Shown piece after piece: positions 12,865 through 22,049 of a stretch of 64,000 nucleotides of DNA. Source of the DNA: Actinomycetes bacterium. GTDB taxonomy: Bacteria; Actinomycetota; Acidimicrobiia; Acidimicrobiales; RAAP-2. Under the pieces are notes generated by a model. The model worked only from the letters and a program-made list of their open reading frames with translations. It ran no database searches and had not been told where the DNA came from. Location: positions 1 to 64,000 of the forward strand of contig JAJYXE010000008.1 of assembly GCA_021791145.1 (NCBI GenBank), given 5' to 3'. A program made the translations under genes and the position numbers. Numbering within the stretch: the first letter of the stretch is position 1; every line of letters starts with the position of its first letter.

Positions 12865-14043
12865 GTGTACCGCGTCATCGGCGTCGTCGTCGGGCTCGTC
12901 GCCCTGTGCGCGCTCGGAGCCTCACTTGCGGCCGTCGAGAGCAGCTCTGCGTTCCCTTTCACGGTGACCTCGCAGATGCAGGCAGCGGCCAGGTCCTCCT
13001 GCCGCTCCGCTCTGCCCGGGACCAGAGTGCTCATCGGGACACCGATCACGGTTGGAGAGGTGCGAGCGTTCCCACCGCGCACACATCCCCTCAAGGCGCG
13101 GGTCTTCCCGCACCACGACGCCTTCCCGGGCCTCTCGAAGACACAGATCGTCGCATGGTGCTGGACCCGCGGGACGAAGGCCGGTGAACCGACAGTCGCC
13201 TACGTCGTCGCTCCTGGCTCCAAGCCCCTGGAGATCGCAGTCCGGTTCCCGCAACGACCCACGACGGCGCCTCAAGGCTCTTCCACCTCTCCGACGACCG
13301 CGACACCCGGCATCTCTCCCCCCGACGTGGTCGGCATGTCGCTCGTGACAGCGCAGCGCACCATCTCGGCGAGTGCGGGCGGGACGGCGCTGACCGTGAG
13401 CGCGCAGGTTGTCCGAGCTGGCATCGCTCCTGAGACCGTCATCTCACAGCAAAAGGACAGTGTCGTCGTCTCCGTCCCGCCCGCGAGCCCGTGCTCGTCG
13501 ACACAGCTCGCCGCCACATACCTGTTCGGCCAGCCGGGGGTCGGGAACGTGTTTGCGAGCATCGTGGTCCGCAACACGTCGGCGTCATGGTGCACGGTCG
13601 GCGCACCGATCCAGTTGGCTGGGCTCGGCGCCGACGGTCGAGGCGTGTCCGGGCCGGCGGCGGTCGGGTCATTGGAGCAAACGACGATGGACGCCCTGTC
13701 TCCGGGGACGCCGCCCGTTCCGGCCACGACACCGACGGTCCTCGGCACAGGGATCGGCTACCCGCTCGGGACGTTCTTCGCCTGGGTCGGCTTCTACGGC
13801 CCGTTCAACACGTGCACACCCGAGATCCCTGGTTCGTCGGTGAAGCACGTCGCCGCGTCCGTGTGGCGGGTGACCCTCGGGTCCGGCGTCGCAGTCGACG
13901 CGAGGAACGGCACACCTTCTCTGGTCACAACTCCCACCGCGCCTGCCTCACGGACCGCACGGCCGTTCGAGACGTGCGCCGGGACGATCCTCTCCCTGGC
14001 GGCGACGGTGCGCTTCGGCAACACGAACCTCCTCCCGGGCTAG
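12865..14043 (+). CDS. Secreted protein with PASTA-like and DUF4232-like regions
   Basis: A 392-residue protein with an N-terminal hydrophobic helix (VIGVVVGLVALCALGASLAA) that would export or anchor it. Residues ~150-215 look like one PASTA repeat (PDVVGMSLVTAQRTISASAG), a fold that in other proteins binds peptidoglycan. The C-terminal part (CSSTQLAATYLFGQ ... RNTSASWCTVGAP) resembles the DUF4232 domain of actinobacterial exported proteins. Four Cys in that part could pair. The start is a GTG without a ribosome binding site; TAGAGT (12849-12854), overlapping the previous stop codon, may be a -10. Function unknown; a wall-associated role is inferred. Confidence 0.6.
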   Translation: MYRVIGVVVGLVALCALGASLAAVESSSAFPFTVTSQMQAAARSSCRSALPGTRVLIGTPITVGEVRAFPPRTHPLKARVFPHHDAFPGLSKTQIVAWCWTRGTKAGEPTVAYVVAPGSKPLEIAVRFPQRPTTAPQGSSTSPTTATPGISPPDVVGMSLVTAQRTISASAGGTALTVSAQVVRAGIAPETVISQQKDSVVVSVPPASPCSSTQLAATYLFGQPGVGNVFASIVVRNTSASWCTVGAPIQLAGLGADGRGVSGPAAVGSLEQTTMDALSPGTPPVPATTPTVLGTGIGYPLGTFFAWVGFYGPFNTCTPEIPGSSVKHVAASVWRVTLGSGVAVDARNGTPSLVTTPTAPASRTARPFETCAGTILSLAATVRFGNTNLLPG

Positions 14044-14136
14044 CTGCGGGGCTCGCTCGGGCTCGCTGCCAGCACCCGCGCCGCCCTGCCGCCACCGCCG
14101 GCCCCGGCGGGCTCCTCCGGCCGCCTACGGCCCGGC

Positions 14137-15531
14137 TCAGTCGGCCGCGTCGGCCGTCGAGGGCACGGAGGAGCCGGGGTCCTCGCGCACCGACTTCACG
14201 TTCATGAATTCCTTCATGCCCAGGTCGCTCAGCTCACGTCCGTACCCTGACCGCTTGATCCCGCCGAAGGGGAGCTCCGGGGAGGAGGCGACCATCGTGT
14301 TGACGAACACCTGCCCCGCCTCGATCCCCTCCACGAGCCTCTCGCGCTCCGCTGCGTCCCGCGTCCAGATGCTCGAGCCGAGGCCGTACTGCGTGCGGTT
14401 GGCGATGCGGATCGCCTCGTCGAGGTCGCGGTAGCGCTCGACGGTCGCCACCGGCCCGAACACCTCCTCTTGGAGGACGCGCATCTCCGTGGTGACGTGC
14501 AACAGGACGGTCGGCTCGTAGTACCAGCCGGGGCCTTCGAGCGACGACCCGCCGCAGGCGACGGTCGCGCCCTTGGCGCGCGCGTCGTCGACCTGGGCGG
14601 CGATCTCCTTGCGCTGGGCCTCGGTGACGAGCGGCCCCACGTCCGTCGAGGGGTCCATCGGGTCGCCGACCCGCAGGGCCGCCATGCCCGCGACGAACCG
14701 GTCGGTCCACTCGTCGTAGACCTCGGCGTCCACGATGAAGCGCTTGGCGGCGATGCACGACTGGCCGTTGTTCTGCACACGCGCGGTCACCGCCACCGCC
14801 GCGGCGCGCTCGACGTCCGCGGTCTTGGTCACGACGAAGGGGTCCGAGCCGCCGAGCTCGAGCACGCACTTCTTCAGCACGCGCCCCGCGGTCTGCGCGA
14901 CCGCGGCCCCGGCCCGCTCGCTGCCCGTCAGCGTGACCGCCACGATGCGCTCGTCCTCGATGATCGCCGCGACGTCCGAGGACGAGACGAGCAGCGTGGT
15001 GAAGGCGCCCTCGGGGTAGCCCGCGCGGCGGAAGAGCTCCTCGACGTAGAGCGCGGTCTGGGGCACGTTGGCCGCGTGCTTGAGCACGCCGACGTTGCCC
15101 GCCATGAGGCCGGGAGCGGCGAAGCGGGTCACCTGCCACAGCGGGAAGTTCCACGGCATCACCGCCAGCACCGGCCCGAGCGGGTCGTAGCGGATGTAGC
15201 TGTGGTCGTCGACCCGCTCGGGGGCGAGCAGGCGCTCGGCGTTGTCCGCGAACCACCGGAGCCCGAGCGCGCACTTGGCGACCTCCGCCTTGGCGGAGGC
15301 GAACGTCTTGCCCATCTCGGTGGTGAGCGTGCGCGCCACGTCTGGCGCTTCGCCGTCGAGGAGGTCCGCTGCGGAGCGCATCAGGCGCGCCCTGTCGGTG
15401 AAGCTCATCTTGCGCATGGTCTCGAAGCCGGCCGCCGCACGGGCGAGCCGGGCGTCGATCTCGTCGGGCGTGTGGGCGTCGAAGGTCTTCTCCACCTCGC
15501 CGGTGGCCGGGTTCGTGCTCGCAAAGGTCAT
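14137..15531 (-). CDS. gabD: NAD(P)-dependent succinate-semialdehyde dehydrogenase
   Basis: A 464-residue aldehyde dehydrogenase that fits the SSADH subfamily in length and motifs. The general-base Glu is in CVLELGGSDPFVV, the catalytic Cys in NNGQSCIAAKRFIV, and the N-terminal signature is STNPATGEV. VMPWNFPLWQV and LTGSERAGAAV form the cofactor site. It is the final enzyme of GABA degradation, feeding succinate to the TCA cycle; other semialdehydes are possible substrates. It is divergent from the sirtuin, with 38 bp between start codons. Confidence 0.85.
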   Translation of the reverse strand: MTFASTNPATGEVEKTFDAHTPDEIDARLARAAAGFETMRKMSFTDRARLMRSAADLLDGEAPDVARTLTTEMGKTFASAKAEVAKCALGLRWFADNAERLLAPERVDDHSYIRYDPLGPVLAVMPWNFPLWQVTRFAAPGLMAGNVGVLKHAANVPQTALYVEELFRRAGYPEGAFTTLLVSSSDVAAIIEDERIVAVTLTGSERAGAAVAQTAGRVLKKCVLELGGSDPFVVTKTADVERAAAVAVTARVQNNGQSCIAAKRFIVDAEVYDEWTDRFVAGMAALRVGDPMDPSTDVGPLVTEAQRKEIAAQVDDARAKGATVACGGSSLEGPGWYYEPTVLLHVTTEMRVLQEEVFGPVATVERYRDLDEAIRIANRTQYGLGSSIWTRDAAERERLVEGIEAGQVFVNTMVASSPELPFGGIKRSGYGRELSDLGMKEFMNVKSVREDPGSSVPSTADAAD

Positions 15532-15556
15532 GGAGAGATTCTCGCGTGCCCGGCGC

Positions 15557-15562
15557 TACCCT
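15557..15562 (+). promoter_or_regulatory. -10 hexamer for a leaderless sirtuin mRNA
   Basis: TACCCT lies seven bases before the ATG at 15570. At that distance transcription would begin at or next to the start codon. No Shine-Dalgarno sequence precedes the gene, consistent with this reading. Confidence 0.5.
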
Positions 15563-15569
15563 GCGCCAG

Positions 15570-16466
15570 ATGGACCCGACCGGGCACGAGACCTCCCCTG
15601 CGACTCCCGCCGACGCCGCCCGAGCCGCGCCCGTCGACGCCGTGGTTGCCCAGCCCGCCGACGCCGCCCTCGAGACCGCGAAGCGCCTGCTCCGGGGGGC
15701 CCGGCAGGTCCTCGTCCTCACCGGCGCGGGGGTCTCCACCGGCGCGGGAATCCCGGACTTCCGAGGCCCAGAGGGGGTCTGGACGAAGGACCCGGCTGCC
15801 GAGCGCCTCTCCACGCTCAGCGCCTACATGGAGGACCCCCAGGTCAGGCGCCGAGCCTGGCTGGGGCGGCTGCACTCCCCGGTCTGGGCGGCCCAGCCGA
15901 CGGCCGGCCACCGCGCGCTGGTCTGCCTCGAGCGCCAGGGCAGGCTCTGTTTGCTCGTGACCCAGAACATCGACGGGCTCCACCAGCGCGCCGGCAACGA
16001 TCCCGAGCGCGTGGTCGAGATCCACGGGACCATCCGGGAGGTGGTCTGCATGGCCTGCGGCGAGCGAGGCCCCGCGGGGCCGACGCTCGAGCGGGTGGCG
16101 GCGGGCGAAGCGGACCCCGCATGCTCCGGCTGCGGCGGGATCCTCAAGTCGGCGACGATCAGCTTCGGTCAGTCCCTCGTCCCAGAGGACCTCGCCAGGG
16201 CGGAGGCGGCCGCGCGCCGGGCCGACCTCGTGCTCGCGGCGGGGACGAGCCTCGGCGTGTACCCCGCCGCGGGCCTCGTGCCGCTCGCGGTCTCCCACGG
16301 GGCGCGCGTGGTCATCGTGAACGCCGAGCCGACGCCCTTCGACGGCCTCGCCGACGCGGTCGTGCGCGCCTCGACCACAGAGGCGCTGCCGGCGATCGTG
16401 CCGGGCGTCCCGACGCCACGGGATCTCACGGGCTCGGGGGGTCCCGACGAAGGGCCCGCCGGATAG
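15570..16466 (+). CDS. Sir2-family NAD-dependent protein deacylase
   Basis: A 298-residue sirtuin. NAD-binding motifs are LTGAGVSTGAGIPDFRG and TQNIDGLHQRAGN, and the catalytic His is in EIHGTIREVVC. Zinc is held by CMACGE and CSGCGG, and AAGTSLGVYPA plus VIVNAEPTPFD complete the fold. It would remove acyl groups from lysines of metabolic enzymes. The ATG at 15570 is preferred over a GTG at 15546 because of the -10-like TACCCT just upstream. The first ~45 residues are Ala/Pro-rich and not conserved. Confidence 0.9.
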   Translation: MDPTGHETSPATPADAARAAPVDAVVAQPADAALETAKRLLRGARQVLVLTGAGVSTGAGIPDFRGPEGVWTKDPAAERLSTLSAYMEDPQVRRRAWLGRLHSPVWAAQPTAGHRALVCLERQGRLCLLVTQNIDGLHQRAGNDPERVVEIHGTIREVVCMACGERGPAGPTLERVAAGEADPACSGCGGILKSATISFGQSLVPEDLARAEAAARRADLVLAAGTSLGVYPAAGLVPLAVSHGARVVIVNAEPTPFDGLADAVVRASTTEALPAIVPGVPTPRDLTGSGGPDEGPAG

Positions 16467-16538
16467 CCCGCCGGAGAGTGCTGCGCTTCGGACGCTCCGA
16501 GCTGGGCGCGAGCCTCCGGCTCCGCGGGCGCCTCCGGC

Positions 16539-17486
16539 TCAGCGAGAGCGCTCGGCGTGGTCCAACGCAGGCCCGACCTTCGCCCCCACCTCCCGAGCGT
16601 CCCGCTCGCGGGGCCCGAGCGACAGCACCATCCCCTCACGGGCCGCGAACACGCGGACGCCGGGCGCGGCGAGCTTTGAGACGAGCTCGTCGATCTGGTC
16701 GTCGGTGCGGTGCGGGTCGTGGTGGAACAGCGCGACCGCCCTCGCGCCGGCGGCGACACCCAGTCCGACGGCGTACTCGACGGCGCTGTGGCCGAGGAAG
16801 GCGAGCCGGGGCATCTCTGCGGCGGTGTGCTGGGAGTCGTGGATCAGCAGGTCGACGCCTTCTGCGAGCGCCAACGCCGCCGGGTGGTGCTCACCGAGCC
16901 CCTCGGGGCCCGGCCCGAGCGCGAGCGGCTTGTGGTCGGGCAGGTACGCGATCGACGTCACGCCGTCGGAGACCCGGTAGCCGAAGGTGCGGCTCCCCTT
17001 GTGGGGGATCTCGCGGGCGTCGATGCGGAACCCCTCGAGCTCGAAGGTGCCCGGCTCGATGCCGGTCACCGACCAGGCGTCGCCGAGTGTGCCGACCGGC
17101 ACGGGGAAGTGCGGGGGCGAGAAGGCCCGGTTCATCACGGTCTCGGCGTCGCCCGCGTCGCCCTGCCCGGGCACGTAGATGTCGACGCGGTGGCCCTCCA
17201 TGTAGGCCTCGCGCAGGAACGGGAGGCCGTGGGTGTGGTCCCAGTGAAGGTGGGTGATGCAGACGCTGCCCCGGAACGGCTCGCCGTCGAGCACCCGCTC
17301 CAGGTTGACGAAGCCGGTCCCCGCGTCCAGGACGAGATGCGGCGCGCTCTTGGCGGCGGCCGCCTCGCAGAAGCTCGTCGCCGTCCCCCGCCCGATGCCG
17401 ACGCAGGACGTCGCGGTGCCGTAGCGCTGGTACTCCGCTCCCGACACCGGGGTCGAGCCACGGCAGCCGAAGAAGAAGAGGTTCAT
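16539..17486 (-). CDS. MBL-fold metallo-hydrolase linked to the peptide export operon
   Basis: A 315-residue metallo-beta-lactamase fold protein of the RNase Z-like branch. The metal motif is THLHWDHTHGLPF, followed by a conserved Asp in LIHDSQHTAAEM and His residues in LGHSAVEYAV and LFHHDPHRTDD. The N-terminus FFGCRGSTPVSGAEYQRYG is shared by many uncharacterised bacterial homologues. Some relatives in this branch are cyclic nucleotide phosphodiesterases, but nothing here proves a substrate. It starts 29 bp after the stop of the PCAT gene, so it is probably the last gene of the peptide operon. The ATG at 17486 has GAGG at a workable distance; an ATG at 17495 is the alternative. Confidence 0.75.
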   Translation of the reverse strand: MNLFFFGCRGSTPVSGAEYQRYGTATSCVGIGRGTATSFCEAAAAKSAPHLVLDAGTGFVNLERVLDGEPFRGSVCITHLHWDHTHGLPFLREAYMEGHRVDIYVPGQGDAGDAETVMNRAFSPPHFPVPVGTLGDAWSVTGIEPGTFELEGFRIDAREIPHKGSRTFGYRVSDGVTSIAYLPDHKPLALGPGPEGLGEHHPAALALAEGVDLLIHDSQHTAAEMPRLAFLGHSAVEYAVGLGVAAGARAVALFHHDPHRTDDQIDELVSKLAAPGVRVFAAREGMVLSLGPRERDAREVGAKVGPALDHAERSR

Positions 17487-17515
17487 CGCGGGCATGGTCC
17501 TCGGGTCGGGCAGCG

Positions 17516-20500
17516 TCAGAGGTCGAGCTGCTGGGCGGTGAGGAGAAAATACAGCCCCCGGCGCGCGACCAGCTCGTCGTGGGTCCCCTGCTCGACGAGG
17601 CGTCCCCGATCGAGCACCAAGATGAGGTCGGCGTGGCGGACGGTGGAGAGGCGGTGGGCGATGATGATCGCCGTGCGGTCGCCGAGGAGCCGCCCCAGGT
17701 TCTCCTGGATCGCCCGTTCGGACTCCGCGTCCAGCGCGCTGGTGGCCTCGTCGAGCACGAGGAGCGCCGGGCGCCGGTAGAGGGCCCGGGCGATGGCGAC
17801 ACGCTGGCGCTGGCCTCCCGAGAGCGCGAGCCCCGACTCCCCCACCTTCGTCTGGTACCCGAGGGGGAGGCGCTCGATGAAGTCGGCGGCGTTGGCCAGC
17901 TGCGCGGCCTCTTGCACGCGTGCCGGGTCGAGCGGGGAGCCGAAGGCGATGTTCGCCTCGATCGTGTCGGAGAAGAGGTACGTCTCTTGGAGCACGAGCC
18001 CGATGTGGCTGCGCAGCTGGCGGTGGTCGAGCTGCGCCGCGTCCACCCCGTCGTAGCTCACGGTCCCCGACGTCGGCGACACCAGGGCCGCCACGCAGCG
18101 GGCGAACGTCGTCTTGCCCGACCCGCTCCGCCCCACGACCGCGACGGTGGCCCCCGCGGGGATGTCCACCGAGATCGAGTCGAGGACCGGCGGCGAGCTG
18201 TCCCCGTAGGAGAACGTCACGTCCTTCAAGGTGACGTGGCCGGAGATCGAGGGCACCGCCAACAAGTGCGAGCGGTCCTCCCCCTGCTCGGGCTCGGTGT
18301 CGAAGACGTCCTGGGCCCGGTCGGTGAGGGTCCGGGCGTGCTGGAAGCTGTCGGCGACGACCACCAGCTCTTGCATCGGCGCGGTCGCGAGCGCGACGAG
18401 CGTGACGCATGCCACGAGGCCGCCGATCGACAGCGACTTGCCGACGACCTCGGAGATCCCGATGGCGAGGAAGGCGGCCAGCAGCGCGAAACCCAGGCCC
18501 TGGGTCAGCGCCCCGTAGACGGCGCGCAGGCGGTCGACGCCGACCTGGCGCGCGTTGAGGGCGATCTGGTGGGCGACGAGCGCCTTTTGGAGCGGCTCCT
18601 CTGCGGCGAGCGCCTTGGCGGTCTCGATGCCTTTCACGACCTCGACCTGACGGGAGGCGTAGCGGGCTGCCTCCTCTTCCAGCGACGCCGTTGCAGGGAC
18701 GAGCCGCGCGAGGGACCAGCGCGTGACCATGAGGTACACGGGCACGGAGACGAAGAAGACGATCCCCATGACGGTGCTGTAGTAGAAGAGCAGCGCGACC
18801 GAGGCGAGCAGCTGCGCGCCGAGGGCGAGGCCGACGAGGCCGACGTCCATCACCGCGCCGCGCGCCATGGTCAGCCCGTCGAGACGCCGCTGCAGGTCGC
18901 CGGTCCGCCGTGAGGTGAAGTAGGCGAGCGGCAAGGACAAGAGCCGCTCGGAGAGGAGCTGCAGGCCGTCGCGATCGAGAGCGGCGGCGGTGCGCAGGAG
19001 CAGCAGGCGCTGGCCGAGCGTGCCCAGCGTGAGGACGATCGTCACGGCCGCGAGCACGGCGAGCACCGTGGCGAGGTCGGACCCTCCCCCACCCTTGGAG
19101 ATGCGGTCCACGACGATCTGGATGACGACCTCGAGGCTCAGCTCGATCGCGCTGAGCACGATCGCCATCGCCGCCACCGTCCCGATGTTGGCGAGGTGGG
19201 GCCTCACCAGGGGCCGGAGCCAGCCCATGCCCTGCAGGCGCGAGCCGCCGCGCTCGAAGCCCGGGCCGGGCTCGGCCTGGATAACGTAGCCGCTCCACTC
19301 CCTCTTGAACTCCTCGGGCGTGACGCGCCGGCGGCCGAGCGCGGGGTCGTCGAATGTCACCTGCTTGGGGCTGGTGCGCGTGACGACCACCCAGTGGTCG
19401 CCCTGCCAGTGCGCGATGAACGGGACCGGCAGTGCCTCGAGCGCGGACTTCGACGCCTTGACCACCCGTGCCTCGAAGCCGACTGCACGAGCGGCGCGCA
19501 GGATCCCCGCCGCGCTGGTGCCGTCGACCGTCGTCCCTACGAGCGTGCGCAGCCTGGACAGCGGGACCCGCTTGCCGTGGTACTGGCAGACCATCGCGAG
19601 CGCAGCCACGCCGCAGTCCATCTCGTCGATCTGGCGGATGACGGGGCGACGGCGGAGCCTTCTTCGAGCCGGGAGATCGGGCGAAGGACCATCGCCGGCG
19701 GGCTCGTGCGCGGGCTCGGCGACGTCGACCTCGACGCCTTCGAGACCGGGCGCCGCGGGCTCTCTTCCAGACCCCCCCGCGCCACGCCCGGGGGCGGGCC
19801 GCTGCCCCGCGGCGAGGTCGACGTAGGCCCCCAGCGCGACGCCCGCGCCGGGGCCGCCGCCAGGATCGTCAGCGAAGTCGAGGGGGACCCGAAGCTCCCG
19901 GCGCTGCTCGTAGACGGCTGCGAGCTCGCGGATCGCCTGCTCGAGCTCGGGGTGCCCGGCCACGATCTCGGCGAGGTCCCGGCGTCGCAGCCGGAGCAGC
20001 CGTGCGTCGGTCATCGCCTCGAGGACCTCGCCGGCGCCCATGTCGGCGACGAGCGCAGCCTCCCCGACGAGGTCCCCGCGGCGCGCGTAGCGCGGGAAGG
20101 CGCCCTCGTTGGCGGATCGGACGACGACCCGGCCCTCTTCGACGAGGTAGAGCGCGCCTTCGGCAGTCTCGGCAGGCTCGGCCCCGCCGCCTCCGACACC
20201 TTCTGCCCCGCCGCCCGCATCCCCCGTGCCACCGATCCTCAGCCGATCGCCTGCCGCGAGCTCGACAGGCTCCAGGCGGTCGACGAGCTCCGGCAGCGCC
20301 CGCCCGGCAAGTCGTGCGAGCGGTGACGCGAGCCGGAGCAGGTCGCCGATCTCGTGGCGGCGGCGGATACGCGACAGCCCCTCCATCACGCTCGGCTGGG
20401 TCGCCGCGAGCGCGCGAACGACCGACGCGTCGAGCCGGAGCGCGCTTCCCGGGGACGCCGCACGCACCGTCGAGGTGCGGGCCCCCTCGCGAAGGAGCGC

Positions 20501-20764
20501 GCCTTCCCCGAAGGTGGCGCCAGGGCCGAGCGTCGCGAGAGTCACCTCGCTGCCGTCCGCGCCGTCGCGGACGACCCGGACCCGCCCGTCGGTGAGCACC
20601 CAGTAGGAGTCCGCGGGGTCGCCCTCGCGCATGAGGACCGCGCCAAACTCGAAGTCGACGGGCTCGAAGGCTTGGACTACGAGCCTCCGGACGTCCGCGG
20701 GAAGGTCTCCCAACAGCTCGATACCGAGAGAGTCGAGTGCGGTCGTGGTCGCCGGCTCAGGCAC
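17516..20764 (-). CDS. Peptidase-containing ABC transporter (PCAT) with two N-terminal cNMP-binding domains
   Basis: A 1082-residue fusion. Residues ~15-130 form a Crp-type cyclic-nucleotide-binding domain with the phosphate cassette FGEGALLREGARTSTV. Residues ~155-290 form a second, degenerate one without the cassette Arg. Next comes a C39 peptidase: Cys384 in IRQIDEMDCGVAALAMV, His457 in GDHWVVV and Asp473 in FDDPALG. Then six TM helices and an ATPase domain with GRSGSGKTT, LSGGQRQR and LLVLDEATSALDAE. Such transporters cut leaders after a Gly-Gly pair and export the core, and the three KGG-leader peptides upstream are the obvious cargo. The GTG at 20764 overlaps the stop of the 382-residue gene by 8 bp. 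The two nucleotide-binding domains suggest export gated by a cyclic nucleotide. Confidence 0.92.
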   Translation of the reverse strand: MPEPATTTALDSLGIELLGDLPADVRRLVVQAFEPVDFEFGAVLMREGDPADSYWVLTDGRVRVVRDGADGSEVTLATLGPGATFGEGALLREGARTSTVRAASPGSALRLDASVVRALAATQPSVMEGLSRIRRRHEIGDLLRLASPLARLAGRALPELVDRLEPVELAAGDRLRIGGTGDAGGGAEGVGGGGAEPAETAEGALYLVEEGRVVVRSANEGAFPRYARRGDLVGEAALVADMGAGEVLEAMTDARLLRLRRRDLAEIVAGHPELEQAIRELAAVYEQRRELRVPLDFADDPGGGPGAGVALGAYVDLAAGQRPAPGRGAGGSGREPAAPGLEGVEVDVAEPAHEPAGDGPSPDLPARRRLRRRPVIRQIDEMDCGVAALAMVCQYHGKRVPLSRLRTLVGTTVDGTSAAGILRAARAVGFEARVVKASKSALEALPVPFIAHWQGDHWVVVTRTSPKQVTFDDPALGRRRVTPEEFKREWSGYVIQAEPGPGFERGGSRLQGMGWLRPLVRPHLANIGTVAAMAIVLSAIELSLEVVIQIVVDRISKGGGGSDLATVLAVLAAVTIVLTLGTLGQRLLLLRTAAALDRDGLQLLSERLLSLPLAYFTSRRTGDLQRRLDGLTMARGAVMDVGLVGLALGAQLLASVALLFYYSTVMGIVFFVSVPVYLMVTRWSLARLVPATASLEEEAARYASRQVEVVKGIETAKALAAEEPLQKALVAHQIALNARQVGVDRLRAVYGALTQGLGFALLAAFLAIGISEVVGKSLSIGGLVACVTLVALATAPMQELVVVADSFQHARTLTDRAQDVFDTEPEQGEDRSHLLAVPSISGHVTLKDVTFSYGDSSPPVLDSISVDIPAGATVAVVGRSGSGKTTFARCVAALVSPTSGTVSYDGVDAAQLDHRQLRSHIGLVLQETYLFSDTIEANIAFGSPLDPARVQEAAQLANAADFIERLPLGYQTKVGESGLALSGGQRQRVAIARALYRRPALLVLDEATSALDAESERAIQENLGRLLGDRTAIIIAHRLSTVRHADLILVLDRGRLVEQGTHDELVARRGLYFLLTAQQLDL

Positions 20765-21905
20765 GTCTGGTCACCCAGCGGTCGATTGCCGCCTGCACGC
20801 GCTCTTGCACGCAGAGCTCGACGGCGAGGGCGGCGTCGTCGGGATGGTCCGCGCTCGGATGCCGGCGTGCTCGGACGACGGCGACGACGCCAGGGTCTTG
20901 GGATGTCCCGACGAGCACCGGGCTGTCGATCGGCGCGGAGATGGCGACGGCACGCGTGCGGGCGTCGAGGTCCTCGGCGCGTACGACCGCGTCGTCGGCC
21001 TCGACACGGGCCAGCTCGGCGACCGCGCCGAGCGGCATGGCGTCGTCCCGCATGGTCGCGACCGCCTCCCGGGCCGCGTCGAGCGTGCCGAAATCCGCCC
21101 ACTCGAGCGCCACCTGCACCCATGCCGCAGCGTTCCCCGTGACCGCTCGCTCGATGTCGGCTCGCGGGACCGGCACGCTCGCGAGCTCGTCGGCGGCACG
21201 TCGCAGCGCCTCGAAGCGGCCGCGTGCGGGCGGGGGCGAGCCGCCCGTGCGCTCCGCCCACGAGGCTACGACGCGCACGAGATCCGACGCTGCCTCCTCG
21301 AGGTCCCCTGAGCAAACGACCTCGACCCACGTCGCCTGCTCGTCGACGGCCCGTGTGAGGCGCGACGGCGTCGCCGCGGCCTCGCGCCTGAGCGTCCGGT
21401 CGAGCCAGTCCACCCACTCCTCCTCGGAGATCCCCCAGTGCGCGAGCCACCGCAGGAGGTCCTCACCGGCGACCAGGTGCCGGGCACGGCGAAACTGCTG
21501 CGCCTGGGCGCGCAACCGGTCGGCTGACGGCGCGGCGACGCCGTCTGCCGCGAGGCTCGCGCCTTCTGCGGCGCGGCGAGCAGCCATCGCCCATGAGCCG
21601 TCGTCACGCATCCAACCGACCACGTCCTCCCACGTGAACTGGGTGCCGCAGGAGGCCAGCACCACCTCGTCGAGCGGCGCGCCAGGAAGGCGCACCGAGA
21701 GCGCGACCGCCAGGTCCTGCGACGCGCTCTCGTCCGGGGTCGACGACGCATCGCGCGACGCGGGGTCCCAGCCGTCCCGGTCGAGCCGGGACGTGGTCGT
21801 CTGGACGGCGGTTGCGTTGCCCGTCACCGTCGGCGCCAGGGCCGATGGCGGCGTCGCTCCACCATCAGCAGCGCTCCGCTTGCTCCCCCGACTCCGGAAC
21901 GGCAT
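20757..21905 (-). CDS. Unrecognised 382-residue protein of the peptide export operon
   Basis: I do not recognise this family with confidence. The protein is soluble, with no signal peptide or TM helix. The first ~65 residues are low-complexity and basic. A helical middle follows (LASCGTQFTWEDVVGWMRDD, HLVAGEDLLRWLAHWGISEE). The C-terminus, from IDSPVLVGTSQDPGVVAVV to VQERVQAAIDRWVTRR, is vaguely like the end of PpiC/SurA-type proteins found in some peptide maturation loci. Translation starts at ATG 21905, where GGAGG sits seven bases upstream; longer in-frame starts lack such a site and one lies inside a hairpin. It overlaps the transporter gene by 8 bp, so the two are co-translated. A role in binding, escorting or modifying the precursor peptides is inferred from position only. 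Confidence 0.7.
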   Translation of the reverse strand: MPFRSRGSKRSAADGGATPPSALAPTVTGNATAVQTTTSRLDRDGWDPASRDASSTPDESASQDLAVALSVRLPGAPLDEVVLASCGTQFTWEDVVGWMRDDGSWAMAARRAAEGASLAADGVAAPSADRLRAQAQQFRRARHLVAGEDLLRWLAHWGISEEEWVDWLDRTLRREAAATPSRLTRAVDEQATWVEVVCSGDLEEAASDLVRVVASWAERTGGSPPPARGRFEALRRAADELASVPVPRADIERAVTGNAAAWVQVALEWADFGTLDAAREAVATMRDDAMPLGAVAELARVEADDAVVRAEDLDARTRAVAISAPIDSPVLVGTSQDPGVVAVVRARRHPSADHPDDAALAVELCVQERVQAAIDRWVTRRA

Positions 21906-21969
21906 CTCGTCCCTCCGCGCCCGTTCGTCGGGCGCCGACATTGCACCACAATCTGCGCGTCTGCGCGCC

Positions 21970-21996
21970 GGTGCGGCCGCTCGTGGCGGCCGCACC
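21970..21996 (-). terminator. Strong hairpin after peptide gene A
   Basis: GGTGCGGCCGC and its exact complement flank a 5-base loop (11-bp stem). It lies between peptide gene A and the 382-residue gene and has no T-run after it. It may act as a partial terminator or RNA-stability element giving much more peptide mRNA than transporter mRNA. An identical stem follows peptide gene B. Confidence 0.55.
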
Positions 21997-22049
21997 GATC
22001 GGTACTGCCCTCTGCGGCGCCTGGTGCGGCGACCGCTGGTCCCGGCTCC

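Noticed and set aside
14470..15960. 496-codon plus-strand frame across gabD
   Set aside because: Antisense shadow of the dehydrogenase that runs into the sirtuin in the wrong frame.
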